Part shown: positions 5,798-12,369 of the stretch, piece by piece | How positions within the stretch are numbered: the first letter of the stretch is position 1 | How the letters are laid out: every line of letters begins with the position of its first letter | Assembly: GCA_047603135.1 (NCBI GenBank) | Contig: JBLKOW010000017.1 | Location: 1 to 15,678, forward strand | DNA length: 15,678 nt | Reading direction: 5' to 3' | Origin: JACJVV01 sp047603135 | Lineage (GTDB): Archaea; Nanobdellota; Nanobdellia; Woesearchaeales; JACJVV01 | Made by a program: the position numbers and the translations under genes | Notes under the pieces: generated by a model | The model's input: the letters and a program-made list of their open reading frames with translations, nothing else | Database searches by the model: none | What the model was told of the DNA's origin: nothing

Positions 5798-7246
5798 CTA
5801 GTAACGATACTGATCTGGCTTATATGGCCCTTCAACAGGAACTCCAATATAATCAGCTTGTTCCTTAGTAAGCGTCGTGAGTGAAACACCTAACTTTGTA
5901 AGATGCAAGCGTGCAACTTCTTCATCAAGTTTTTTAGGAAGTACTGTTACACCAATCGTATGCTCATTTTGCCATAAATCAAGTTGTGCTAAAACTTGAT
6001 TAGAAAATGATGTTGACATAACAAAACTAGGATGACCCGTTGCACAGCCAAGATTAACAAGACGTCCTTCAGCAAGTAAAAATATAGCATGACCATCCGA
6101 AAATTCAAATCGGTCTACCTGTGGCTTAATATTTACTCGCGTAACATCTGATGCCTTCATCAACGTTTCAACATCAATCTCATTATCAAAATGACCAATA
6201 TTACACACAATTGCTTGATCTTTCATACGAGCCATATGTTCAAAGCGAATTATTTTATAATTACCAGTTGTAGTAACATAAATATCTGCTTCACCTAACG
6301 TTTCTTCAACTGTGCGAACTTCATACCCTTCCATAACTGCCTGAAGCGCACAAATCGGATCTATTTCAGTAACAATAACACGCGCTCCAAATCCTTTCAT
6401 AGACTGAGCACATCCTTTACCCACTTCTCCAAATCCACAAACAACAACAGTTTTTCCTGCAACCATAACATCAGTTGCACGCTTAATACCATCAGCTAAA
6501 CTCTCCCGACATCCATACAAATTATCAAACTTTGACTTAGTTACTGAATCATTCACATTAATTGCAGGGAATAGTAATTCACCTCGCTCAAACATTTGAT
6601 AAAGACGATGAACTCCTGTTGTTGTTTCTTCAGAGACTCCTTTAATTTCTTTAGCCATAGAGGTCCATTTCGTATTATTTTCAACATACAATTTCTTCAA
6701 AATAATCATTAACTCACGAAAATCTTCACCCTCACTACTATAATCCTTAGTAAGCAATGCAGGATCTTTCTCAATAGCAACTCCTTTATGAATCATCAAC
6801 GTTGCATCTCCCCCATCATCAACAATAAGATGAGGACCAGTTCCATCAGGAAATGTTAAAGCCTTCTCAGTGCACCACCAATACTCTTCAAGTGTTTCTC
6901 CCTTCCATGCAAAAACTGGAATACCTTGAGCTGCAATTGCTGCTGCCGCATGATCTTGAGTAGAAAAAATATTACATGATGCCCACCTCACATCAGCACC
7001 TAAATCAACAAGTGTTTCAATCAACACTGCTGTTTGGATAGTCATATGCAAACTACCACTAATCTTTGCCCCTTTTAGTGGCTTAGAAGCAGCATGCTTT
7101 TTTCGTATTGCCATGAGCCCAGGCATTTCTTTTTCTGCAATCTCAATTTCTTTTCGCCCAAATTCTGCAAGCGATAAATCTGCAACCTTATAATCTGTAA
7201 AACCTTCTTTTCCTACGTTTGTTTCATCTAACTTTTTTTCAGTCAT
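5798..7246 (-). CDS. ahcY: S-adenosylhomocysteinase, bacterial long form
   Basis: An NAD-dependent enzyme that splits S-adenosylhomocysteine into adenosine and homocysteine, relieving product inhibition of methyltransferases. Clear family blocks: SGSLHMTIQTAVLIETL (63-79), ASCNIFSTQDHAAAAI (89-104), FPAINVNDSVTKSKFDN (226-242) with the substrate and NAD contacts, Rossmann glycine motif GFGEVGKG (271-278), GHFDNEID (351-358), RLVNLGCATGHPSFVMS (395-411), and the C-terminal GPYKPDQYRY. At 482 residues it has the insert around 150-195 and the KPxxYRY tail of the bacterial long form, whereas most archaeal enzymes are about 410-425 residues and lack both. I infer transfer from bacteria. GAGGT (7254-7258) sits 7 bases before the ATG. 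The upstream HAD gene ends 77 bases before, leaving room for a separate promoter. Confidence 0.97.
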   Translation of the reverse strand: MTEKKLDETNVGKEGFTDYKVADLSLAEFGRKEIEIAEKEMPGLMAIRKKHAASKPLKGAKISGSLHMTIQTAVLIETLVDLGADVRWASCNIFSTQDHAAAAIAAQGIPVFAWKGETLEEYWWCTEKALTFPDGTGPHLIVDDGGDATLMIHKGVAIEKDPALLTKDYSSEGEDFRELMIILKKLYVENNTKWTSMAKEIKGVSEETTTGVHRLYQMFERGELLFPAINVNDSVTKSKFDNLYGCRESLADGIKRATDVMVAGKTVVVCGFGEVGKGCAQSMKGFGARVIVTEIDPICALQAVMEGYEVRTVEETLGEADIYVTTTGNYKIIRFEHMARMKDQAIVCNIGHFDNEIDVETLMKASDVTRVNIKPQVDRFEFSDGHAIFLLAEGRLVNLGCATGHPSFVMSTSFSNQVLAQLDLWQNEHTIGVTVLPKKLDEEVARLHLTKLGVSLTTLTKEQADYIGVPVEGPYKPDQYRY

Positions 7247-7268
7247 GTTTTTTACCTCATTTAGTAAT

Positions 7269-7282
7269 GTATATTATTATAC
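7269..7282 (-). promoter_or_regulatory. TATA-like region of S-adenosylhomocysteinase
   Basis: The minus strand reads GTATAATAATATAC, ending 22 bases before the start codon at 7246. A transcript from here would have almost no leader and would lose the GAGGT ribosome-binding site, so a weaker AT-rich box near 7303-7311, giving a leader of about 35 bases, is an alternative. Read-through from the HAD gene is also possible. Confidence 0.35.
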
Positions 7283-7323
7283 ACAATTAACATACACATC
7301 AATAACTATAACACTAGCAACAA

Positions 7324-7950
7324 TCATTTCATTCTATCCATAATTATATCATATGCTTCTTGCAGATTAGTAACTACAACATCAGCTTCTAAATCAAAAT
7401 ATTCATTTGCAACACCAATGGTAAACACTTTATTTTCTTTTCCCGCAGTTACTCCAGTAGGACTATCTTCTACAATAATGCACTCTTCTGGACGAAGATT
7501 ATGTTTTGACAAAATACGCGCAATCATATCACTCTTTGACGTAATCGGCCATGTAGCCTGTGAGACAGTATCATCAAAAAAATCTTTGAGCGAATGCTCA
7601 GTAAGTGATATTTCCATATTGCGAGGTGAAGCAAGCGTTGCTAAAATTAGCATACACTTTCCTTGTAACTGTGTTAGTATTTCACGAGCGTAAGGCATAA
7701 GCCCAACCGTATGAAGAGCAGAAACATATTGATTTCGAAGTTCTTGGAGCATGTCATCTGTACATTGAATATTATGCTTGGAACATATCTCAGCAATAAC
7801 AGAACGCCAGCTCATATTAACTATCTTCGGATAATCTTCACGTGAAAAAGTGACATTATATGGTTTTAAAATAGCTTCATAAGCACGAATTGCACAAGGA
7901 ACGGTGTCAATAAGCGTCCCATCCATATCAAAAATAATTGCTTTTATCAT
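7324..7950 (-). CDS. HAD-superfamily phosphatase, beta-PGM-like
   Basis: A 208-residue haloacid dehalogenase hydrolase of subfamily IA, similar in plan to beta-phosphoglucomutase and phosphoglycolate phosphatase. Motif I is DMDGT (8-12), with Asp8 the nucleophile and Asp10 the acid/base. The helical cap spans about 16-85. Motif II is LATLASPRN (103-111), motif III the lysine in TSKSDM (137-142), and motif IV EDSPTG (161-166) binds magnesium. The second half of motif IV, GVTAGKENKVFTIGV, is also typical. It likely dephosphorylates a small phosphometabolite; the substrate cannot be read from sequence. The minus-strand TATA box about 25 bases upstream implies a leaderless mRNA. It lies before S-adenosylhomocysteinase in the same direction. 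Confidence 0.9.
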   Translation of the reverse strand: MIKAIIFDMDGTLIDTVPCAIRAYEAILKPYNVTFSREDYPKIVNMSWRSVIAEICSKHNIQCTDDMLQELRNQYVSALHTVGLMPYAREILTQLQGKCMLILATLASPRNMEISLTEHSLKDFFDDTVSQATWPITSKSDMIARILSKHNLRPEECIIVEDSPTGVTAGKENKVFTIGVANEYFDLEADVVVTNLQEAYDIIMDRMK

Positions 7951-7971
7951 GTGAAATGGAAAAAAGAGACA

Positions 7972-7981
7972 TTTTATATAT
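7972..7981 (-). promoter_or_regulatory. TATA box of the HAD gene
   Basis: The minus strand reads AATATATAAA at 7981-7972, about 22-31 bases before the ATG at 7950. This predicts a transcript starting at or next to the start codon, hence leaderless. Confidence 0.5.
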
Positions 7982-8045
7982 TTTTACCTAAAAAAATGGA
8001 CATATATCCAATAAGTTTAATATTTTATAGACATATACCAAAATA

Positions 8046-8062
8046 TTTATATATAATATATA
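8046..8062 (+). promoter_or_regulatory. Strong TATA-like run before the folded element
   Basis: TTTATATATAATATATA is a long TATA match on the plus strand, 178 bases before the Lrp/AsnC start, too far to be a normal leaderless promoter for it. Counting 26-36 bases puts a start at about 8072-8082, right where the folded element begins. It could drive a small RNA or a long leader for the regulator gene. Confidence 0.4.
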
Positions 8063-8081
8063 CAAATAACCTATTATCCTC

Positions 8082-8163
8082 CCAATTGCCTGGATATCGC
8101 CCCCAAATAATCCTATTCATGCACCCAGTAGTGCATAATTCTCGAACGGTACCAGGCAATTGG
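8082..8163 (+). ncRNA. Putative 82-nt structured RNA or leader element
   Basis: A perfect 12-bp inverted repeat (CCAATTGCCTGG 8082-8093; CCAGGCAATTGG 8152-8163) continues inward past a single bulged A (8094) as a further 5 bp: 8095-8099 with 8147-8151, including one G-U pair. Inside, an unequal internal loop (8100-8118 and 8137-8146) leads to an apical hairpin ATGCAC/GTGCAT (8119-8124/8131-8136) with a 6-base loop. GC is about 48%, well above the flanks. It lies between the divergent HAD and Lrp/AsnC genes. It is not a tRNA and matches no RNA family I recognise. Alternatives are a DNA palindrome for regulator binding or a mobile repeat. The fold is read from sequence; that it is RNA is inference. 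Confidence 0.4.
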
Positions 8164-8239
8164 CTTCTTATCTCGCCAGATGATGGTTTGCTGAGGATGC
8201 AAACAATGTAATCACCTATATGTAAACTATGTGAAACCC

Positions 8240-8662
8240 ATGAAAATAGATGAAAAAGATCTGGCAATAATACAAGAGTTACGAAGCGACAGTCGCAAAA
8301 CTATTCGCGATATAGCAAAGCGTACAGGAATTCGCCCATCCACTGTTCATATTCGAATTGGAAGACTCATTCAAGAAAAAGTTATCGAAAAATTTACTCT
8401 CAAGGTTAATAATGAAGCATTTGGAGAAAATTTTATTGCATTTCTTTTGATTAAAACAACAGGTGAAATTAAAAAGAACGTATTTAATCATCCAGCAGTT
8501 CGAGAAGTATTTGGTATAACAGGCGAATACGATCTGATGATAAAAGTGAAATTCCGCGACATAGGTGAATTCCACAAATTCCTTCTAAAATTTAGAAAAG
8601 AAGATAACGTAGGAGAAACAGTAACTATGGTGAGTACAATAACCATAAAGGAAGAATTGTAA
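8240..8662 (+). CDS. Lrp/AsnC family transcription regulator
   Basis: A 140-residue regulator from ATG 8240; an in-frame GTG at 8231 would add three residues (MKP), but MKIDEKDLAII is the usual family beginning. Residues 3-50 form the helix-turn-helix domain, with DEKDLAIIQELRSDSRKTIRDIAKRTGI followed by the recognition helix RPSTVHIRIGRLIQEKVIEKFTL. Residues about 63-138 form the ligand-binding RAM domain, with FIAFLLIKT, VFGITGEYDLMIKVKFRDIGEFHKF and a final TMVSTITIKEEL. Such proteins act as dimers or octamers and often sense amino acids; the ligand is not readable here. It is the only plus-strand gene in the right two thirds and is divergent from the HAD gene. The palindromic element at 8082-8163 may be its own control region. 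Confidence 0.93.
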   Translation: MKIDEKDLAIIQELRSDSRKTIRDIAKRTGIRPSTVHIRIGRLIQEKVIEKFTLKVNNEAFGENFIAFLLIKTTGEIKKNVFNHPAVREVFGITGEYDLMIKVKFRDIGEFHKFLLKFRKEDNVGETVTMVSTITIKEEL

Positions 8663-8696
8663 AACCTAATAACACCTATTTAATACACAAATAACA

Positions 8697-8758
8697 AAAA
8701 TCTCGCACTAAAGTGCGAGGTATTTGAATCCACTTTCAAATCTCGAAGGCGAGATTTT
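8697..8758. repeat. Multi-hairpin repeat element, copy B
   Basis: The outer 10-bp arms are AAAATCTCGC (8697-8706) and GCGAGATTTT (8749-8758). Inside are CTCGCACT/AGTGCGAG with an AA loop (8702-8709/8712-8719) and CTCG/CGAG (8742-8745/8750-8753). It is the reverse complement of copy A at 58 of 62 positions without gaps. It lies between the convergent Lrp/AsnC and adenosine-kinase-like genes, where either strand reads a GC-containing stem followed by T4-T5, so it may end both transcripts. Confidence 0.85.
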
Positions 8759-8769
8759 GAATAATATGA

Positions 8770-9738
8770 TTAATACATAAGTGAGAAATCAATTTTCTTC
8801 AAACGAGCACCAGTTTGCGCGACAACTTGTGATGCAATATATGAAGCGCGCTTACCAACTTCATCAAGAGGCATTTCATGAAGAATACCATGAAGAAAAA
8901 CAGCTGCATACACATCTCCAGCTCCAGTTGTATCAACTGCTTGAGCAGAATATGCTTCTATATAATGAACTGCACCAGTCACTCCATCTGCAACATATGA
9001 CCCCTCAGCCCCGCATTTAACAACAGCGTAGCGCGCATGTTTAGTAAGAGCTAAAACAGCTTCTTCAGGGAGCTTTCCTGTAAATTCAACAGCTTCTTCT
9101 TTATTAGCAAAAACAATATCAACGTTATGTTCTAAAAATGCTTTCATTTCTATAAGATTACGCTGCACAACTCCAGGATCTGCTAAATCAAACGAAACCA
9201 AAACATCACTTTCCCGCGCGCTAGCAACCGCAGCTCTAAGTGCTTTTGAAACATGAGGAGATTCAAACTCATATCCAGATGTATGAAGAATTCGTGTTTT
9301 TTGAACACGAGACATATCAATATCTTCAACAGTAAGCTGAGATGCTGCACCTAAACAAACCGCAAATGTTCGCTCTGCATCTGGTGTAATTAATGCAAGC
9401 ACTGTTCCAGTAGGGTACTGAGAAACTGAAAGAAAGTCATCACGATAATACGTGTGTACACACTTCTTTAAGAGCTTACCAAAATCATCATCACCCACTT
9501 TACCAAACTCAGTAACTTTGCAATCAAGTAATGAAAGATGATAAAGCACATTTGGTACTGAACCACCAGGTGATGTTTCAAACTTTTGTCCATCAAGTGC
9601 TTTTTGAATAGAAACAATCATTTCTTCTGAGACCAATGAGAACTGACCTTTCTCAAGACCACATTGTTCTAAAAAAGAATCATCTACATGAGCATATACA
9701 TCAACTAATGGGTGACTTATTCCAATGACATCATACAT
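8770..9738 (-). CDS. PfkB-family kinase, probable adenosine kinase
   Basis: A 322-residue ribokinase/PfkB-family sugar or nucleoside kinase. The start MYDVIGISHPLVDVYAHVDDSFL and the block LEKGQFSLVSEE resemble bacterial adenosine-kinase-type members rather than ribokinase or fructokinase. The substrate-lid motif is PGGSVPN (57-63), FGKVGDDDFG is at 78-87, TPDAERT at 118-124, and the ATP/catalytic motif DTTGAGDVYAA at 269-279 with Asp275 the expected base. If it phosphorylates adenosine to AMP it would clear the adenosine released by S-adenosylhomocysteinase, encoded nearby on the same strand. Its first 22 bases overlap the end of the PLD-like gene, so translation is probably coupled. Assignment to PfkB is firm; adenosine as substrate is inference. 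Confidence 0.9.
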   Translation of the reverse strand: MYDVIGISHPLVDVYAHVDDSFLEQCGLEKGQFSLVSEEMIVSIQKALDGQKFETSPGGSVPNVLYHLSLLDCKVTEFGKVGDDDFGKLLKKCVHTYYRDDFLSVSQYPTGTVLALITPDAERTFAVCLGAASQLTVEDIDMSRVQKTRILHTSGYEFESPHVSKALRAAVASARESDVLVSFDLADPGVVQRNLIEMKAFLEHNVDIVFANKEEAVEFTGKLPEEAVLALTKHARYAVVKCGAEGSYVADGVTGAVHYIEAYSAQAVDTTGAGDVYAAVFLHGILHEMPLDEVGKRASYIASQVVAQTGARLKKIDFSLMY

Positions 9739-10763
9739 AGATTAGTTATACGTTCAAACTCTTTTAAAAATGTTTCTGCAAGTTCTGCATTTCTAATGAT
9801 AATAACATTCTCATCGTTACGCTCATCAGCATTTCTGCTTGGATTAAAACTACCCGTAATAACAATCTCCTCGTCCACAACAAAGACTTTATGATGCATC
9901 ATTCCAGGGCCACATCCATGAAAAACTGAAACATTATGAAAAGAAAGATGATGATATGTAGCATATTGAGACATTTGTCGTCTATCATAGATTCCGTTAA
10001 CTGGCAAGCCTTCGTAAAAACGCATTAAAATCATTGAAGAAATAACACGATCAGTAAATGCAAATGTCATAAAGTGAATTGAATTATGTGCCCCTGCTAA
10101 ATATGATGTTATAAAATCTCTGCAGTCTCCCCCTCTGCTAAAACAAAGTGAAATATCAGTTTCCTCTAAACGAAAAAAGTGACGATAGGAAACATCAGAA
10201 AAAGTATTTCGCCTTGCTACAAGTCCATTATGTATTTCATACTTAAGCATTTCATAAAAAAGCACATAAGAAGAAGCAATTTCTTTTGAATAAATCGCAA
10301 TAACATTATTATCATTCCGGTCACGCCCGTTTGGTGTCGGATTAAAACTACCAGTAAGAACAAGCACTTCATCAATCACACAAAACTTATGATGCATAAA
10401 TGAACTGCGATTATCATAAATCATAAACGAATCAGTAAAATGACGATGTCCTCTATCTGAAATAACCTCGACAAGAAGATTATTCTGTAATGATACCAAA
10501 ATTTCCCGCATACCCTCTAATTTAAAATCAAAAAAAGCACATCGAATAGAGTCAGTTGCCTCCTTAAAATATGAAATAAAAAAAGCTTCACAATCATCAA
10601 CCTGACACATAGCAACATCAATAAAAAAAGTTTCATCCTCTCTCACAGTCTCTAACACAACAGGCTCATTAGAATTATTACCAAAAAATATATCATACAT
10701 ACCAAAAAAGACTCCACTACTAAACAAAAAGACAGGGAATACAAACCAAAATGATACGGGCAT
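9717..10763 (-). CDS. Membrane-anchored phospholipase D-like protein
   Basis: A 348-residue PLD-superfamily protein with two catalytic HxK-x4-D motifs: HHKFCVID (124-131), followed by TGSFNPTPN, and HHKVFVVD (290-297), followed by TGSFNPSRN. Both halves are full repeats of the same fold, and the two HKD motifs should form one active site. The downstream DRNDNN and ERNDEN segments match the nuclease-like branch, so the target may be nucleic acid or lipid. Residues 5-27 are hydrophobic and aromatic with no clear cleavage site, indicating an N-terminal anchor with the domain outside. C53, C58, C75, C207 and C214 could form disulphides there. It overlaps the adenosine-kinase-like gene by 22 bases. 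Whether it serves nutrient scavenging, envelope remodelling or attack is unknown. Confidence 0.9.
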   Translation of the reverse strand: MPVSFWFVFPVFLFSSGVFFGMYDIFFGNNSNEPVVLETVREDETFFIDVAMCQVDDCEAFFISYFKEATDSIRCAFFDFKLEGMREILVSLQNNLLVEVISDRGHRHFTDSFMIYDNRSSFMHHKFCVIDEVLVLTGSFNPTPNGRDRNDNNVIAIYSKEIASSYVLFYEMLKYEIHNGLVARRNTFSDVSYRHFFRLEETDISLCFSRGGDCRDFITSYLAGAHNSIHFMTFAFTDRVISSMILMRFYEGLPVNGIYDRRQMSQYATYHHLSFHNVSVFHGCGPGMMHHKVFVVDEEIVITGSFNPSRNADERNDENVIIIRNAELAETFLKEFERITNLCMMSLE

Positions 10764-10783
10764 AAATATAGTAAAAAATAGTA

Positions 10784-10793
10784 GTAATTTAAG
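10784..10793 (-). promoter_or_regulatory. Possible TATA box of the PLD-AdoK unit
   Basis: The minus strand reads CTTAAATTAC about 21-30 bases before the ATG at 10763, fitting a leaderless transcript. The match to the TATA consensus is modest. The rest of the 145-base spacer (10764-10908) is AT-rich and shows only T tracts. Confidence 0.3.
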
Positions 10794-10881
10794 AAAGAAC
10801 TAAAAAAAACAAAAAAGTTTTCATTATATTGGTAAACGTTCTATTAAAACAATAAAAAAATCACATAAAGTAACAAAAAAT

Positions 10882-10889
10882 AAAAAAAA
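10882..10889 (-). terminator. T8 terminator after pyruvate kinase
   Basis: The minus strand has T8 at 10889-10882, 20 bases after the pyruvate kinase stop, followed by T6 (10880-10875) and T7 (10860-10854) runs. This is a normal archaeal T-tract terminator array and separates pyruvate kinase from the PLD-like gene. Confidence 0.5.
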
Positions 10890-10908
10890 TACAAGAACAT
10901 TAAATTAT

Positions 10909-12369
10909 TTACTTACGTGAACGCACAAAACGTTTTCTATAATCTAAGACATCGTCAACACGATGAATTTGTAAAATATTTGTTTTTCGATTACGCACAG
11001 TAAACATTCCTGCAGTAAAAAGCGCTATATCTTTCTTAGAGATTATTTTCACCTGATGAAGTGCATAAAATATACGTGGGATATCTAAAAAATCAAAATT
11101 AGGAACATAAAGTACTGGTAAAATCCCATAATAAAGCATCAATTTTCGTTGTACTCTTTTTGTAGTTGTTATAGCAATAATTGGAACATCCTTTATACGA
11201 AAGCGAGATATACGCTGTGCAGTATGACCTGATACTGTTAGACACAAAATTTTAGAGATAGGTAATTCAGCAGAAATTGAACTTACTGAAAATGACAACG
11301 CATCAGAAACGCTTCCTTCCATAAGCGTATATGGTTTTAACTCAACCGAGCCTTCAATTGAGGCTGCAGTAGTACTCATATAACGCACTGCTTTTACAGG
11401 ATATTTACCCACAGCAGTTTCGGCAGAAAGCATTAAACAATCTGCGCCATCAAGCACCGCATTAGCCACATCAGAAATCTCTGCTCTGGTCGGTGTATCT
11501 TGTGTAATCATTGACTCAAGCATTTGTGTTGCAACAATAACTAATTTTCCTTCTTGATTACATGCTCTAATAATTTCTTTTTGCAAAAGAGGAACTTTCT
11601 CAGGTGACAGCTCAACCCCTAGATCACCACGCGCAACCATAACGCCATCAGCAGCAGAAATGATTTCATTAATATTCTGAATTCCTTCATGATTCTCTAT
11701 TTTTGCAATTATCCCAACTGAAGAATCTTTTAAAAGAGCTCGAACACGATAAATGTCCTGTGCGCTACGACAAAAAGATAATGCAACATAATCAATTTTT
11801 TCCTTACGAACAAGTGCCAAAGCCTTTTTATCTTTTTCATTTAATGAGGGTAATGCAAGTTTTCGACCAGGAATATGAACATTTTTATTTGTTTCAATTA
11901 CACAATGTTCAAGAGCTTTAACAACACATCCTTGAAATGTTTTTTTAACAATACGTAAATGATATTTACCGTCCTGGATTAAGATAGTATCACCAATACG
12001 CAAATACTTTTGCAAATTATAATTAAAACGAATTGGAGATTTTTGAGAAAAATAAATAGTAAATGTATGATTTTTTGCAAACGTATATGATGCATCAGTA
12101 ATTATTCGTAATTCTGGTCCTTTAATATCAACAACAATTGGAAAATCACCAGCACGTCGAACAATCTTTGTAAGTCTTTTTATATCACTAATAGACGTGT
12201 GAGCAGTATTAATACGAACCGCATCCATCCCTGCTCTATGCATATTCTGCAAATGTGTAACTGAATCAGATGATGGTCCAATTGTACATAAAACTTTTGT
12301 CTGTTTCTTAAAATGTGGTGGAAAAAACTTCACGTCTGAGCGACCATACTTTTTTTCAAATAAAACCAT
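10909..12369 (-). CDS. pyk: Pyruvate kinase
   Basis: It converts phosphoenolpyruvate and ADP to pyruvate and ATP, the last step of glycolysis. In order: TKVLCTIGPSS (24-34), VRINTAHTS (51-59), DIKGPELRI (81-89), a B domain at about 90-168, ALSFCRSAQDI (196-206), AKIENHEGI (222-230) with catalytic Lys223 and Glu225, DGVMVARGDLGVEL (241-254) with magnesium-binding Asp249, ATQMLESM (280-287) with Thr281, and SAETAVGKYP (315-324). The C domain (355-474) has SGHTAQRISRFR and ends near TNILQIHRV. Odd point: the usual N-F-S-H segment is N-T-A-H, so the serine side chain that helps hold K+ in muscle enzyme is alanine. The ATG follows the HerA-like stop with no gap, and GGAGGGG (12376-12382) is 6 bases upstream. 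Confidence 0.95.
   Translation of the reverse strand: MVLFEKKYGRSDVKFFPPHFKKQTKVLCTIGPSSDSVTHLQNMHRAGMDAVRINTAHTSISDIKRLTKIVRRAGDFPIVVDIKGPELRIITDASYTFAKNHTFTIYFSQKSPIRFNYNLQKYLRIGDTILIQDGKYHLRIVKKTFQGCVVKALEHCVIETNKNVHIPGRKLALPSLNEKDKKALALVRKEKIDYVALSFCRSAQDIYRVRALLKDSSVGIIAKIENHEGIQNINEIISAADGVMVARGDLGVELSPEKVPLLQKEIIRACNQEGKLVIVATQMLESMITQDTPTRAEISDVANAVLDGADCLMLSAETAVGKYPVKAVRYMSTTAASIEGSVELKPYTLMEGSVSDALSFSVSSISAELPISKILCLTVSGHTAQRISRFRIKDVPIIAITTTKRVQRKLMLYYGILPVLYVPNFDFLDIPRIFYALHQVKIISKKDIALFTAGMFTVRNRKTNILQIHRVDDVLDYRKRFVRSRK

Noticed and set aside
7247..7323. SAH or SAM riboswitch before S-adenosylhomocysteinase
   Set aside because: The 77-base spacer is AT-rich with no stable stem or known riboswitch core.
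8176..8196. C/D-box-like motifs (GATGATGG then CTGA) after the folded element
   Set aside because: Only about five bases separate them and no second C'/D' pair or terminal stem is seen, so it does not fit an archaeal C/D guide RNA.
7951..8267. Open frames on both strands in the HAD-Lrp spacer
   Set aside because: They cross promoters and the folded 82-base element; the translations show no domain, and the inverted repeat gives similar residues on both strands (for example QLPG).
8781..9020. Plus-strand open frame opposite the PfkB kinase
   Set aside because: It is antisense to a strongly conserved kinase, with a Q/L/H-rich translation that mirrors the kinase codons.
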